A stretch of 64,000 bases of DNA from Polyangia bacterium (GCA_030429545.1 JAUIFF010000001.1:19599-83598), one strand, 5' to 3'. Shown: positions 1 to 8,884, numbered from the stretch's first letter. Made by a program: numbers and translations. Notes: a model not told the origin generated them from the sequence alone.

Positions 1-1398
1 GCTCTTGATTGGTCACAGGCGTTCACACACGTCATGGCCGACGGTGGCTTTGATGTCGTTGTCGGTAACCCACCCTACGATGTCCTCGCTGAGCGTGAAC
101 GAGCCCGGCCACTCGCGGATGTCCTGCGGTACATCATGGACGATCCCGTGCTTGCCCACAGTGCGCCAGGTAAACACAACCTCTACAAGTTATTTTTGTG
201 TCGCGGCCTTTCCCTGCTGCGGCCCGGCGGTTGCCTGTCGATGATCGTCCCGTTGTCCCTGCTTGGCGACCGCCAGGCGAGCGGGGTACGTCGGTTTATA
301 TTTGCTCATGCAAATATTTTGAGAGTTGACTGTTTCCCCCACAAAGACGACCCTCGGCGTCGGGTGTTCGCCGAGGCCAAGCAGGCGACTTGCATTGTCA
401 CCATGCGCCGGACGGCCCAGCCCCTGTCAGCCCCACACCAGGTACAGCCGACGCGACGGTTTGCGCTGCATATTCACAAGGGGCGTGCGCTCGAAGGTGC
501 CGAACAAACGCCAGCGCTGTTGTGTCCACGGGAGATTGCGCTGCAAAGCCCCGCGGACCGACAGATCCCGATGTGTACCCGTGAAGACTGGTTGCTTGTA
601 CAACAAATCCGTAGGCACCCAGCATTTTGTTTACTCGGGGAAGTTGCCAGCCAGCGCCAGGGCGAGGTCAATGAGACGACCGCCCGTCAGTTTTTACGCC
701 AACAAGGTCGCGGGCAGGCGGTTTTGCGCGGGGCCAACGTGACGCGGTATTGCCTGCGTGCCGCCTCGCAGGGGGCGACATGGTTTCTCGACAGGGCCGG
801 GTTTATCGCCGGCAAACGCCCCGGGAGTAAGGCCTTCGACTTTGCGCGGCCACGGGTTGGGTTTCAGCGCAGCGCCCCGGCCAACAACTACCGGCGCCTG
901 ATAGCCACTCAGTTGCCCGCCGGCGTCCATTGTTTTGACACCATCAGCTACGTGACAGACCAACGCTGTGAACTGCCGCTAGGCGCCTTAGTTGCGCTTT
1001 TAAACTCTGCGCTCTACGAGTGGTGGTTTCGCCTGTTCAGCACCAACTCCAAGGTCAACAAGTACCAGTTCGACCGCCTGCCGATGTTGCGGTTTGAGCG
1101 GTCACGTGGGCATGAAGATGGCCAAGATTACCTGGCGAGGGGCGATTATCGAAGTTTGGTGGCGCTGGCTCGTGGTACCAATGCACCGGGCTGGGCCCTG
1201 AGCGTGCTCGATGAACTTGCAAATACAATTTCTTTGTTGGAGGCCAAGCGCAAGTTGGTGAGTCGGAGGGAACGGGCCTGGCTCGGTCCCGTTGCAACCC
1301 GGCTGCAGGCGGTTGCCGACGATTTTGTGTTTGCCCTGTTTGGCCTGACGCTGGCGCAGGGCGAGATCATTCGCGCCGGCCTACACGACCCCCACTAA
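1..1398 (+). CDS. Type IIG-like (Eco57I family) DNA methyltransferase, C-terminal part
   Basis: The reading frame is open from base 1, so the N-terminus lies outside the window. The visible 465 residues begin in the methyltransferase core: a GGFDVVVGNPPYD segment at about residues 15-27 carries the NPPY motif IV of N6-adenine methyltransferases. The segment just before it (LDWSQAFTHV) is the usual lead-in of Eco57I/type IIG enzymes. The rest resembles a TaqI/Eco57I-type target recognition region, and the end (FALFGLTLAQGEIIRAG) matches the usual C-terminal LYGL-type segment of such enzymes. A nuclease domain, if present, would be N-terminal and cannot be seen. It could be a stand-alone methyltransferase, a fused restriction-modification enzyme or a PglX-like defence component. 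A WYL regulator follows 43 nt downstream, a common defence-island neighbour. Confidence 0.8.
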   Translation, partial: ALDWSQAFTHVMADGGFDVVVGNPPYDVLAERERARPLADVLRYIMDDPVLAHSAPGKHNLYKLFLCRGLSLLRPGGCLSMIVPLSLLGDRQASGVRRFIFAHANILRVDCFPHKDDPRRRVFAEAKQATCIVTMRRTAQPLSAPHQVQPTRRFALHIHKGRALEGAEQTPALLCPREIALQSPADRQIPMCTREDWLLVQQIRRHPAFCLLGEVASQRQGEVNETTARQFLRQQGRGQAVLRGANVTRYCLRAASQGATWFLDRAGFIAGKRPGSKAFDFARPRVGFQRSAPANNYRRLIATQLPAGVHCFDTISYVTDQRCELPLGALVALLNSALYEWWFRLFSTNSKVNKYQFDRLPMLRFERSRGHEDGQDYLARGDYRSLVALARGTNAPGWALSVLDELANTISLLEAKRKLVSRRERAWLGPVATRLQAVADDFVFALFGLTLAQGEIIRAGLHDPH

Positions 1399-1441
1399 CT
1401 TTAGGGCTTGTCACGCGTGCTGCGGCTGGCGACCATTCGCC

Positions 1442-2407
1442 ATGCCCCGCGGCGACCAACTTTTCCGCCAATGGTCAATTTTACAGACGCTCGCAGCGCG
1501 TCGGGTCTCCCGCGCCGAGCTTTCGCAGACGTTCGATGTCTGCCGCCGGACCATCGCCCGCGATATCACGGCCCTGTCGATGTTCCCGATCCGCGAGGAG
1601 CACGACGGGAGCGAGGTGTACTATGAGCTGCTCAAGGGGGCCAAGCTGCCCCAGGTCGAACTGCTGCCAGAGCAGGTTGCGGCCCTGCTGATTGCCAAAT
1701 CGACGATCCTCGAGGCGCTCGAGGGCTCGCCGTACCGTGAGCAGGTTGTACGTACAATCTCTCAGCTCGAAAGTCTCCAGCGCGACGCGAGCGGGCGCCG
1801 TCAACGGGCCGAGCCTCCGGTGTTCTTCAGCAGTTTTGACAAGCCGACCGCGCCGCCAAAACTCCAGGCTCGCCTGATCGACGCCGCCGTCCGCCGCAAA
1901 CTTGTACACATGCGCTACTACACGGTCGAGCACAACTGCGAGCAGGACCGCACGGTCGAGCCATTTTTGGTGCACCTACATCCAAATGGCGTGCACCTGA
2001 TCGCCTACTGTCGCCACCGCGAGGCATTTTTGTACTTTGATCTCGGCTGCATTCGCTCGCTCACCGTGCTTGAGGTCGGGTTTGAACCGGCAGCCCGTGG
2101 GTTTGACCTCAAGGCATTTTTAGATACAACTTTTTCCGGTCGCCGAGGCTTGCCGGTGATCGATGTCCACCTACGGATTCGCAACCCGACGGCGTTGTCG
2201 GCTCGCCATCAATTTTTTCACCGCAGCCAGACCATCACCGAGTTTCCCGGAGGCATCGAGCTGCGCTTTCGGGCCGGTGCACCCGCGGCCATCGCCGCCC
2301 GTGTGCTGAGTTTGGGGCCAGACTGCGAGGTGCTCGAACCCGCGAGCTTGCGCGACGCAATTTCCAAGAAAGCCAGTGAAATTAGTTTGTTGTACAAAAA
2401 GTCTTAG
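1442..2407 (+). CDS. WYL-domain transcriptional regulator with N-terminal HTH
   Basis: The 321-residue protein starts with a DeoR/HTH_11-type winged helix at about residues 5-65 (RRVSRAELSQTFDVCRRTIARDI region). A WYL domain follows in the second half: a basic strand around KLVHMRYYT, then RTVEPFLVHLHPNGVHLIAY, the signature stretch of WYL proteins, with a C-terminal WCX-like part. WYL domains sense nucleic acids or small ligands, and such proteins regulate DNA-damage and defence genes. Its place directly after a methyltransferase gene fits control of a defence locus, but the target is inference. The ATG at 1442 is used. A 7-bp stem (2409-2415 with 2423-2429) lies right after the stop codon without a T-tract. 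Confidence 0.85.
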   Translation: MPRGDQLFRQWSILQTLAARRVSRAELSQTFDVCRRTIARDITALSMFPIREEHDGSEVYYELLKGAKLPQVELLPEQVAALLIAKSTILEALEGSPYREQVVRTISQLESLQRDASGRRQRAEPPVFFSSFDKPTAPPKLQARLIDAAVRRKLVHMRYYTVEHNCEQDRTVEPFLVHLHPNGVHLIAYCRHREAFLYFDLGCIRSLTVLEVGFEPAARGFDLKAFLDTTFSGRRGLPVIDVHLRIRNPTALSARHQFFHRSQTITEFPGGIELRFRAGAPAAIAARVLSLGPDCEVLEPASLRDAISKKASEISLLYKKS

Positions 2408-2408
2408 G

Positions 2409-2429
2409 CCCTGACCGGATCTGTCAGGG
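2409..2429 (+). other. Hairpin after WYL gene
   Basis: CCCTGAC at 2409-2415 pairs with GTCAGGG at 2423-2429 (7 bp, 7-nt loop). There is no T-tract, so intrinsic termination is doubtful. It may protect the mRNA end or assist termination. Confidence 0.3.
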
Positions 2430-2487
2430 GGGACTGCTAGGGTGCCTCAACCCCGAAATATTGGTGGGAACGTAGGAGAAGTTGATC

Positions 2488-3468
2488 ATGCAAGAAACTA
2501 AATCGATAACTGTTCAAGTGCCGCGACTACTCGATCGTGGGCACCCATTTCGCCAGTGGAAAACCTGGGAAATTCCCGGTGCCGGAGTGACGCTCACCGG
2601 CTACTCCCGCTCGAACGACAAGACGTTTTTTGACCTGCCACAGCTGCGCTGTTGCATCGATGCAGGTCTATGCGAGGGTCGCCAACCCGACACGATTTTT
2701 CTGACGCATACCCACAACGACCATGTCGCAGATATCGAGTTTATGGCGGGTAAGAGCACGGGCGTGGACCTCTATGTGCCGGCCCAGGCGGCTCCCTATG
2801 TCGAGCGCTACATCAAGACGCGGCGCGAGCTCAACCATGTGGCAGCGTTCGACCCCACGTTGGCCGGCGAGTTGCGACTGTACCCTGTCGCCGACGATCA
2901 ACGGATCTCGCTTGGGAAACGCGGTGCCTACGAGGTCCGGGTATTTGAGTGTATCCACAAGGTTCCCTGTGTCGGCTACGCGTTTTCCCGTCGCAAAACC
3001 CGACTGTTGCCCGAGCTTGTGGCCCTGCGCAAACAGCTCGAAGCGGCAGGGGAACTCAAGGCGTTTGGCAAGCACCTAGGCCAGATGCGAAAGCGTGGAG
3101 AGGCGATCGAAGAGGTGTACATGGAGCCGATGTTTGCGTTTGTCGGCGACTCCCATGCCTCTGTGTTTGACCGCCATCCGTGGCTGTTTGACTACCCCGT
3201 GATCATCACGGAGTGCACCTACCTCGACGACAACGAACGCGAGCGGGCTAATCGGGTAGGGCACACCGTGTGGAGCCAGCTACAGCCGCATATCGTCGCC
3301 CACCCGCAGACGACCTTTGTCCTGATCCACTTTAGTTTGCGCCACTCCGATCGCCAGGTTGTCGAGTTTTTCGAGCAACAGGCACAGGTGCTCGATGGTG
3401 GCTTGGCCAACGTCGTGGTGTGGGCAAACAAGGAGTCGCATTTGCCAGAACAGCACCAGCGCTCGTGA
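2488..3468 (+). CDS. RNase Z-like metallo-beta-lactamase-fold hydrolase
   Basis: The 326-residue protein has the metallo-beta-lactamase signature FLTHTHNDHVADI (HxHxDH) at about residue 73. Later metal-ligand segments are FVGDSH and, near the C-terminus, LIHFSLRHSD. The layout resembles the RNase Z/ELAC branch, including the GDS(H) segment and a HFS(L)RH ending, so tRNA 3'-end processing or another phosphodiesterase role is likely. The exact substrate cannot be read from sequence. The ATG at 2488 is chosen over a TTG at 2482 because an AGGAG Shine-Dalgarno at 2474-2478 sits 9 nt before it. The gene stands alone and ends in a strong hairpin. Confidence 0.75.
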   Translation: MQETKSITVQVPRLLDRGHPFRQWKTWEIPGAGVTLTGYSRSNDKTFFDLPQLRCCIDAGLCEGRQPDTIFLTHTHNDHVADIEFMAGKSTGVDLYVPAQAAPYVERYIKTRRELNHVAAFDPTLAGELRLYPVADDQRISLGKRGAYEVRVFECIHKVPCVGYAFSRRKTRLLPELVALRKQLEAAGELKAFGKHLGQMRKRGEAIEEVYMEPMFAFVGDSHASVFDRHPWLFDYPVIITECTYLDDNERERANRVGHTVWSQLQPHIVAHPQTTFVLIHFSLRHSDRQVVEFFEQQAQVLDGGLANVVVWANKESHLPEQHQRS

Positions 3469-3471
3469 AAA

Positions 3472-3495
3472 ATCCGGCCCCAACGGGGGCCGGAT
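3472..3495 (+). terminator. GC-rich hairpin after RNase Z-like gene
   Basis: ATCCGGCCCC (3472-3481) pairs with GGGGCCGGAT (3486-3495), a perfect 10-bp stem with a 4-nt loop starting three bases after the stop codon. No T-run follows, so it is a terminator-like structure of uncertain strength. Confidence 0.45.
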
Positions 3496-3643
3496 GACTA
3501 GCGTTCAGGGCAGACGTTTGAGCCCCGCTTTCGTTGCCAACCCAACGACTTTACGTTGGCAATGATAGGAATTTTGATAGGGTGTGAGAATGGTCCATGT
3601 CGGCCCTGGGCTTCGCCACGCGAACAGGGAAAAACGGTGCTAG

Positions 3644-4669
3644 TTGGCGACTATGCGCCACTTCATCACCACCCAGGATTGGAGCCGAGCCGAGATCGAA
3701 GCACTGTTGTCCGACGCGCGCGCGCTCAAGTCAGAGCCGTGGCAACCGCTGCTGCGCGGGAAATCGATCGCGTTGGTGTTTTTTAACAACTCGTTGCGCA
3801 CCCGGACCTCATTTGAGTTGGGCATGCAACAACTCGGTGGTCATGCAATTGTTTTGGAGCCGGGCAAGAGTGCCTGGCCCCTGGAGTTTGAGTTTGGTAC
3901 GGCGATGGATGGCCGCGCCGAGGAGCACATTGCCGAGGCCGCCCGCGTGCTGTCGCGCTACTGTGATTTGCTTGCGGTGCGGGCATTCCCCGAGTTTGTC
4001 GATTGGTCGCTCGACCGCAAGGACCGGGTGATTCGGGCGTTTGCCGAGTATGCGACGGTGCCGGTGATCAACATGGAAACGATTACCCACCCGTGCCAGG
4101 AGCTCGCCCATGCCATGACCCTGCAGGAGCGGCTCGGGACCGACCTGCGCGGGCGCAAGTATGTGTTGACGTGGACCTACCACCCCAAGGGCCTCAACAC
4201 CGCAGTTGCCAACTCGGCGTTGCTTATCGCCACCAAACTCGGGATGGATGTCACCCTGCTATGCCCCGAGCCCGCGTTTATCCTCGATGAGCGCTATATC
4301 GACGGAGCCCGGCAAAACGCCCGCGAGCACGGCGGCTCGCTTGCCATCAGCCACGACATCGAGCGCTCCTACGAGGGCGCAGATGTTGTCTATGCAAAGA
4401 GTTGGGGCGCCCTCCCGTACTTCGGCCGTTGGGAGCAGGAAAAGCCGATCCGCGACCGCTACAAGCACTTTATCGTCGATGAAGCAAAAATGGCCCGGAC
4501 CAACAACGCCCTGTTTGGCCACTGTTTGCCGTGCCGGCGCAACGTCAAGGTGACCGATGCTGTGATCGACAGTCCGCGCAGCATGGTGATCGACGAGGCC
4601 GAAAACCGCTTGCATGTGCAAAAGTCGTTGATGCACCACCTGCTCAAGCCCCCGGGGGCGGCGACATGA
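3644..4669 (+). CDS. argF': N-acetylornithine carbamoyltransferase
   Basis: The 341-residue protein matches the Xanthomonas-type acetylornithine transcarbamylase (AOTC) along its whole length rather than ornithine carbamoyltransferase. Visible marks are the carbamoyl-phosphate loop SLRTRTSFE at 50-58, HPCQELAH at 149-156, the TWTYHPKGLNTAVANS stretch at 177-192 that is typical of AOTC, and HCLPCRRNVK at 293-302. It transfers a carbamoyl group to N-acetyl-L-ornithine, giving N-acetylcitrulline. A TTG at 3644 and an ATG at 3653 are both possible starts; a GGGA element at 3627-3630 is better spaced for the TTG. The stop overlaps the start of the next gene (ATGA), so the two are translationally coupled. 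A matching acetylcitrulline deacetylase is not in the window. Confidence 0.93.
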   Translation: MATMRHFITTQDWSRAEIEALLSDARALKSEPWQPLLRGKSIALVFFNNSLRTRTSFELGMQQLGGHAIVLEPGKSAWPLEFEFGTAMDGRAEEHIAEAARVLSRYCDLLAVRAFPEFVDWSLDRKDRVIRAFAEYATVPVINMETITHPCQELAHAMTLQERLGTDLRGRKYVLTWTYHPKGLNTAVANSALLIATKLGMDVTLLCPEPAFILDERYIDGARQNAREHGGSLAISHDIERSYEGADVVYAKSWGALPYFGRWEQEKPIRDRYKHFIVDEAKMARTNNALFGHCLPCRRNVKVTDAVIDSPRSMVIDEAENRLHVQKSLMHHLLKPPGAAT

Positions 4670-6018
4670 GTGGTTCGACCCGCGACGTCATCACCCAGTT
4701 GCTGCGCAACATCGGCGGCCGCAAGGAGGTCGAGCAGTACCTCAAGCAGTTTGCCTCGGTCGAGTCGACCAAATTTGCGGTGATCAAGGTCGGTGGCGGG
4801 ATCGTCCGCGATCAGTTGCAGGAGCTTTGCTCGTCGCTGACGTTTTTGTACCAAGCGGCGCTCTATCCGATTGTGATTCATGGCGGTGGGCCCCAGCTCA
4901 ATGCCGCCCTGCAAGCCACGGGCAAACAGCCGCGGTTTGTCGGTGGCATGCGTGTCACAGACCACCAAACCCTGCGGGTGGCCAGCAAGGTGTTTACCCA
5001 GGTCAATCACGAAATCGTCGACGGCCTCGAGGACATGGGCACCCGCGCCCGGCCGATTCCGACGGGGGTGTTTGAGGCCCAACAAGTTGCTGATACACGT
5101 TTGGCCTGTGTGGGGGAGGTTTGCGACCTCGACCTCGAGCCGATTCGCTATGCGATTCGCACGCGGCACCTGCCGATTTTGTCGCCACTGGCGTTGAGCC
5201 CTACGGGGCAGCTGCTCAACGTCAACGCCGATGTTGCGGCCCGTGTACTCGCCCAGCGGATCGAGCCGTTTAAGATCATCTTTTTGACACCGACCGGCGG
5301 TTTGCTCGACGGCGAAGGCAAACTGATCCCGGCTGTCAACCTGTGCGAGGACTTCGACAACCTGATGCGCGAGCCGTGGCTGACGGGTGGGATGCGGCTC
5401 AAGGTCCGCGAGATCAAGGCGTTACTCGACGGACTGCCGATGTCATCTTCGGTCGCCATGACAACGCCGGCGGGGCTCGCCAAGGAGCTGTTTACCCACC
5501 GTGGTGCGGGCACGCTGTTTCGCCGCGGCGAGCGGGTGCTGTGTGTTGAACACGGGCTCCACGGGCTCGACTTGCCACGCCTTCGCGGACTGCTCGAGTC
5601 GTGTTTTGGCCGCAAGTTGGTGTCCGACTATTTTGAGCGACGCGAGTTTTTTAGGGTCTATGTGACCGAGTCCTACCGGGCGACAGCGATCGTCACCCGC
5701 GAGGGGCCACACTCCTATCTCGACAAGTTTGCGGTTACCCAAAAAGCCCAAGGCGAGGGCCTGGGAAGTGCACTGTGGACACGTTTGCGCCGGGATAACC
5801 CACAACTGGTGTGGCGCTCGCGGGTCGACAATCGTCGGATTAACCCGTGGTACTTCGCCCAGGCTGAGGGCTCGCTACGCAACGAAAAATGGGTTGTGTT
5901 TTGGTACGGCATCGATGATTTCGACGCGGTCCAAGACGCAATCGGGCGTGTGCTGCAGCTACCAGCTTCGCTCAAGAGCCACGGTGTTGGCGAGGCCAGC
6001 GGTCGGGAGCAACAATAA
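4666..6018 (+). CDS. argB: Bifunctional N-acetylglutamate kinase / N-acetylglutamate synthase
   Basis: Read from the ATG at 4666, which overlaps the previous stop codon, the protein is 450 residues. The N-terminal two thirds form an amino-acid kinase domain: VIKVGGGIVRD at about 38-48, VIHGGGPQLNAAL at about 68-80, and SPLALSPTGQLLNVNADVAA at about 171-190. The C-terminal 150 residues form a GNAT acetyltransferase domain (TREGPHSYLDKFAVTQKAQG segment, about 345-364). This fusion is known from Xanthomonas, where one protein makes N-acetylglutamate and phosphorylates it. The pairing with an acetylornithine carbamoyltransferase upstream is the same as in Xanthomonas. Arginine feedback inhibition is expected from the family but cannot be read here. 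Confidence 0.92.
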   Translation: MSGSTRDVITQLLRNIGGRKEVEQYLKQFASVESTKFAVIKVGGGIVRDQLQELCSSLTFLYQAALYPIVIHGGGPQLNAALQATGKQPRFVGGMRVTDHQTLRVASKVFTQVNHEIVDGLEDMGTRARPIPTGVFEAQQVADTRLACVGEVCDLDLEPIRYAIRTRHLPILSPLALSPTGQLLNVNADVAARVLAQRIEPFKIIFLTPTGGLLDGEGKLIPAVNLCEDFDNLMREPWLTGGMRLKVREIKALLDGLPMSSSVAMTTPAGLAKELFTHRGAGTLFRRGERVLCVEHGLHGLDLPRLRGLLESCFGRKLVSDYFERREFFRVYVTESYRATAIVTREGPHSYLDKFAVTQKAQGEGLGSALWTRLRRDNPQLVWRSRVDNRRINPWYFAQAEGSLRNEKWVVFWYGIDDFDAVQDAIGRVLQLPASLKSHGVGEASGREQQ

Positions 6019-6974
6019 TGTCTGTACATTCAAGTATTCGCGTGGCGGTGATCGGCGCCCGGGGTTATGTCGGAGCTGAACTCGTCAAGTTGCTCGACCG
6101 CCATCCCGGATTTGAGCTCGGGCTGGTGTCCTCGCGCAAGCTCGCTGGCCAGCAACTCGCGGCGGTTATCGAGGGGGTTCAGCACTCGTTGCAGTATCAA
6201 CTCGTTGAGCCCGGAGATGTCGCAGCGCACCGGGATATCGGTGCGTGGGTGCTGGCCTTGCCCAATGGATTGGCAGCCCCATGGGTGGCGGCGATCGAGC
6301 AGCACTCCCCAGGCGCACTCGTGCTCGATCTATCGAGCGACTATCGATTTACACCGGAGTGGACCTATGGGCTTCCAGAGGCCAATCGAGCGGCGATCAA
6401 GCAGGCGCGAAAAATCGCCAACCCCGGCTGCTATGCGACCGCTGCCCAGCTTGCCCTGTTGCCCCTGCGAGCCCAGCTTGCCGCACCGCCCCATATCTTT
6501 GGGGTGTCGGGATATTCGGGTGCTGGGACCACGCCATCCCCAAAAAACGACCCCGAGGTGTTGCGCGACAACCTGTTGCCCTACGGCTTAGTTGGTCATA
6601 CACATGAACGCGAGATTCGGCGGCACCTCGGTGAGCATGTGTATTTTATGCCCCACGTGGCCCCGCACTTTCGCGGGATCACGGCAACGGTTTCGCTCAC
6701 ACTGACTGCGCCAACCACCCGGGCCCAGCTGTTGGAAACGTTCCAAACGTTTTATGCCGAGGAACCCCTAGTTGCGGTTTGCGAGGACATTCCACAGGTT
6801 CGCGCGGCGGTTGGCGGCTGCGGGGCCACGCTTGGCGGGTTTGCGGTCGACCCAGACGAGGGGCGGGCCGTGGTGGTGGCAACGATCGACAATCTGCTCA
6901 AAGGGGCAGCTAGCCAAGCCTTGCAAAACCTCAACCTCGCCAGTGGATTCACCGAGCTCGCCGGCCTCGAGTAG
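6018..6974 (+). CDS. argC: N-acetyl-gamma-glutamyl-phosphate reductase
   Basis: The 318-residue protein carries a Rossmann nucleotide-binding start (AVIGARGYVGAELVKLL at about 10-26) and the catalytic cysteine in KIANPGCYATAAQL (Cys138). A GYSGAGTTPSPKND segment follows, also typical of ArgC. It reduces N-acetylglutamyl phosphate to the semialdehyde with NADPH. The start codon shares one base with the preceding stop (TAATG), so the three arginine genes are one translationally coupled operon. argD and the later genes of the pathway are not in the window. A small gap of 200 nt with a bidirectional-looking hairpin separates it from the convergent Rsr gene. Confidence 0.95.
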   Translation: MSVHSSIRVAVIGARGYVGAELVKLLDRHPGFELGLVSSRKLAGQQLAAVIEGVQHSLQYQLVEPGDVAAHRDIGAWVLALPNGLAAPWVAAIEQHSPGALVLDLSSDYRFTPEWTYGLPEANRAAIKQARKIANPGCYATAAQLALLPLRAQLAAPPHIFGVSGYSGAGTTPSPKNDPEVLRDNLLPYGLVGHTHEREIRRHLGEHVYFMPHVAPHFRGITATVSLTLTAPTTRAQLLETFQTFYAEEPLVAVCEDIPQVRAAVGGCGATLGGFAVDPDEGRAVVVATIDNLLKGAASQALQNLNLASGFTELAGLE

Positions 6975-7103
6975 TACAGGCTCATCTCAACACCTCGGTG
7001 CTGCCAGCCGCAGCGCGGGAGATAGCACGCGTTGGTCGGACTTCGAGGCAGCTTGTTTCTTGGGAGCGAGAAATTCTGGCGATCGTTTAGAGTTCATGAA
7101 CGA

Positions 7104-7137
7104 TACAAAAATCGCCCGGAGCCAATGACTCCGGGCG
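7104..7137 (-). terminator. Intrinsic terminator of the Rsr gene
   Basis: CGCCCGGAG (7113-7121) and CTCCGGGCG (7129-7137) form a 9-bp stem with a 7-nt loop. On the minus strand it is followed directly by ATTTTTGT (7105-7112), a good T-tract, so it terminates the minus-strand transcript about 40 nt after its stop codon. It may also slow read-through from argC. Confidence 0.8.
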
Positions 7138-7174
7138 TCGATTCTAGCTGCCGCAGCAGCTTCATGTGTATACA

Positions 7175-8785
7175 TCAGTGGATCTGCGATCCCTGATCAA
7201 ACTGGGCCATTTCGGCGGCGAACTTGAGCAGGCCGGGGCCCCAGCCGCCCAAGATGTAGGTACCGCGGTAGAACTCGGGTACCAGGGTGTCCTGGTAACC
7301 CGCGACCTGGACGAGGAAGACCCGCACGTTGGGGTTGACCTCGTTGCGGTAGGCCGCGATCAACTTGGGCACGTCGATGTAGTTTGGCCGACCCGTCCAA
7401 CCGTACTTGCGGTAGGACTTGGGATTGGTGCCATACAGCCCGCCGTGGCCGGCCTGCATGTCCGAGAACACAAACACGTTGTCCCAGTGCTGGCGCTCCT
7501 TGATGGCCTTGTCCCAGAACAGCCAGATACCGTTTTCTGTACCCATACCGATGCCCTTGGCCAACTTCTCGGCGCGGTCGAGCTGGTCGAAGACCGAGGA
7601 CCGATGCCGGATCGAGAAGGTCTCTAACCGGTCACCAAAGATACCGAGATGGCCGCCCTGCGAGCGCATCCCCGTGAGGATGCCGGTGAGGTTGGCAATC
7701 GTCGAGACCTTCATGGTCCCCATCGACGAGGTCGCGGTGCCCTGGGCCGAACCACTGTTGTCACAAAGTGACATGGTGCGACCGCGGAAAAACGGCATGT
7801 TGGTCAACGAAGTCATGAGGCAATCCTCGATGGCATCGCGGACCTTGGCCGGGGCGTCCTTGCCGATCGCCCGGTAGGCGCTGTAGTAGCGAAATGGCAA
7901 CTGCTTGCCGGTCTTGGCCCCGTCGCACAACTTGTCGACGAATTCCTTGGGGTTGAGACCGGCGCCCAAAAGGTTACGCAGGTTTCGCAACAGGGCCATA
8001 TGACCCATCACGTTGAGCGCCTTCTGCCACGAGCGCTTGTTGCTGCCATTTGCAGATACAATCGCTTCCCAAGTACGGCCCGAGGTCCTGAGCTCACCGC
8101 GGGCGAGCTTGTCGACCGACCCGCTGCGCGGGTGGACCAGGTTGACAACGTCGACAGTCTTCTCGGACATCGACTCCAACCGGTACTTGGCCAGGGCGTA
8201 GTCGCCAAACCGCTGCAACGCGTCGCGCCAAGCCTTCTTGAGCGAGTTGGGGATTGGCTTGCCGTAGCGGTGAAGCTGGTAGGCCAAACCGACAGCAGGC
8301 TCGTCGGCGCGGGCGATGATCGAGGCGGCGTAGCGACGGACCAAACCGGTCCCGCGGACAGCCTCGTGGTTGGCGGCACGCACCAGGATAACCTGGGGCG
8401 TGGTGCGGATAAGCGACTCGTTGCGCAACCGCGAAGCCTCTTGCAAGGTTGCCTCTGGGTCATGTGCCAAAGCACAGTCGATCGCGTGCTCGATCATTTC
8501 GGCCGGCGTCTTGCCACGCCAATCCTGGGGATCGATAGCGTCGAGGGTCTCGCGCAGATGCTGAACATCGCGGTCATTGAGGCTCATCCGGTGGACGTGC
8601 CGACGGGGCCGCGAATCCTTGGCGTCGCGGTGGTAGTACATCGGCTCGCCGAAGAAACACGACGAAGCTGCCATGCGCAGGCGAGCGATGGGGTCTTGGA
8701 CCTTAAACGAAGTCCCACCCATCCAGTTGAGGTGATGCTTGGGGGACTTGCGACGCGAACGAGCCTTGCGTTGAAAAACAGCCAT
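7175..8785 (-). CDS. rsr: Ro60/Rsr-like RNA-binding protein (TROVE domain plus vWA)
   Basis: The 536-residue protein matches bacterial Ro60 orthologs (Rsr) in length and layout. A helical TROVE domain occupies about residues 20-330, with a basic RHVHRMSLNDRD patch and RSWQKALNVMGHMALLRNLRN. A von Willebrand A-like domain follows, with the metal-site motif CDNSGSA (D342, S344, S346) and a late FVFSDMQ strand. Rsr binds non-coding Y RNAs and tethers exoribonucleases such as PNPase for RNA decay or rRNA maturation after stress. The start at 8785 is set by AGGAGG (8793-8798), 7 nt upstream; longer frames run into the upstream terminator. The region just upstream encodes a tRNA-like Y RNA with a sigma-54-type promoter. 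rtcB, rtcA and rtcR are not in the window. Confidence 0.93.
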   Translation of the reverse strand: MAVFQRKARSRRKSPKHHLNWMGGTSFKVQDPIARLRMAASSCFFGEPMYYHRDAKDSRPRRHVHRMSLNDRDVQHLRETLDAIDPQDWRGKTPAEMIEHAIDCALAHDPEATLQEASRLRNESLIRTTPQVILVRAANHEAVRGTGLVRRYAASIIARADEPAVGLAYQLHRYGKPIPNSLKKAWRDALQRFGDYALAKYRLESMSEKTVDVVNLVHPRSGSVDKLARGELRTSGRTWEAIVSANGSNKRSWQKALNVMGHMALLRNLRNLLGAGLNPKEFVDKLCDGAKTGKQLPFRYYSAYRAIGKDAPAKVRDAIEDCLMTSLTNMPFFRGRTMSLCDNSGSAQGTATSSMGTMKVSTIANLTGILTGMRSQGGHLGIFGDRLETFSIRHRSSVFDQLDRAEKLAKGIGMGTENGIWLFWDKAIKERQHWDNVFVFSDMQAGHGGLYGTNPKSYRKYGWTGRPNYIDVPKLIAAYRNEVNPNVRVFLVQVAGYQDTLVPEFYRGTYILGGWGPGLLKFAAEMAQFDQGSQIH

Positions 8786-8792
8786 GATGTTT

Positions 8793-8798
8793 CCTCCT
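8793..8798 (-). promoter_or_regulatory. Strong Shine-Dalgarno of rsr, directly behind the Y RNA terminator
   Basis: AGGAGG on the minus strand, 7 nt before the ATG at 8785 and only 2 nt after the T-run of the upstream terminator. It fixes the rsr start. Transcripts must pass the terminator to be translated, which suggests that rsr is expressed by partial read-through. Confidence 0.8.
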
Positions 8799-8799
8799 G

Positions 8800-8827
8800 T
8801 AAAAAACCGACCTGCAATGCAGGCCGG
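8800..8827 (-). terminator. Intrinsic terminator of the YrlA-like RNA, leader of rsr
   Basis: On the minus strand CCGGCCTGC (8827-8819), loop ATT, GCAGGTCGG (8815-8807) form a 9-bp stem with one G-T pair, followed by six T (8806-8801). It would end the upstream non-coding RNA and act as an attenuator for rsr. Confidence 0.8.
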
Positions 8828-8884
8828 TGCGAAAAGGTCCCGAGTGGGGGAGAACACTGAAAGCGGTGTTGTTTCGTACCTTGG

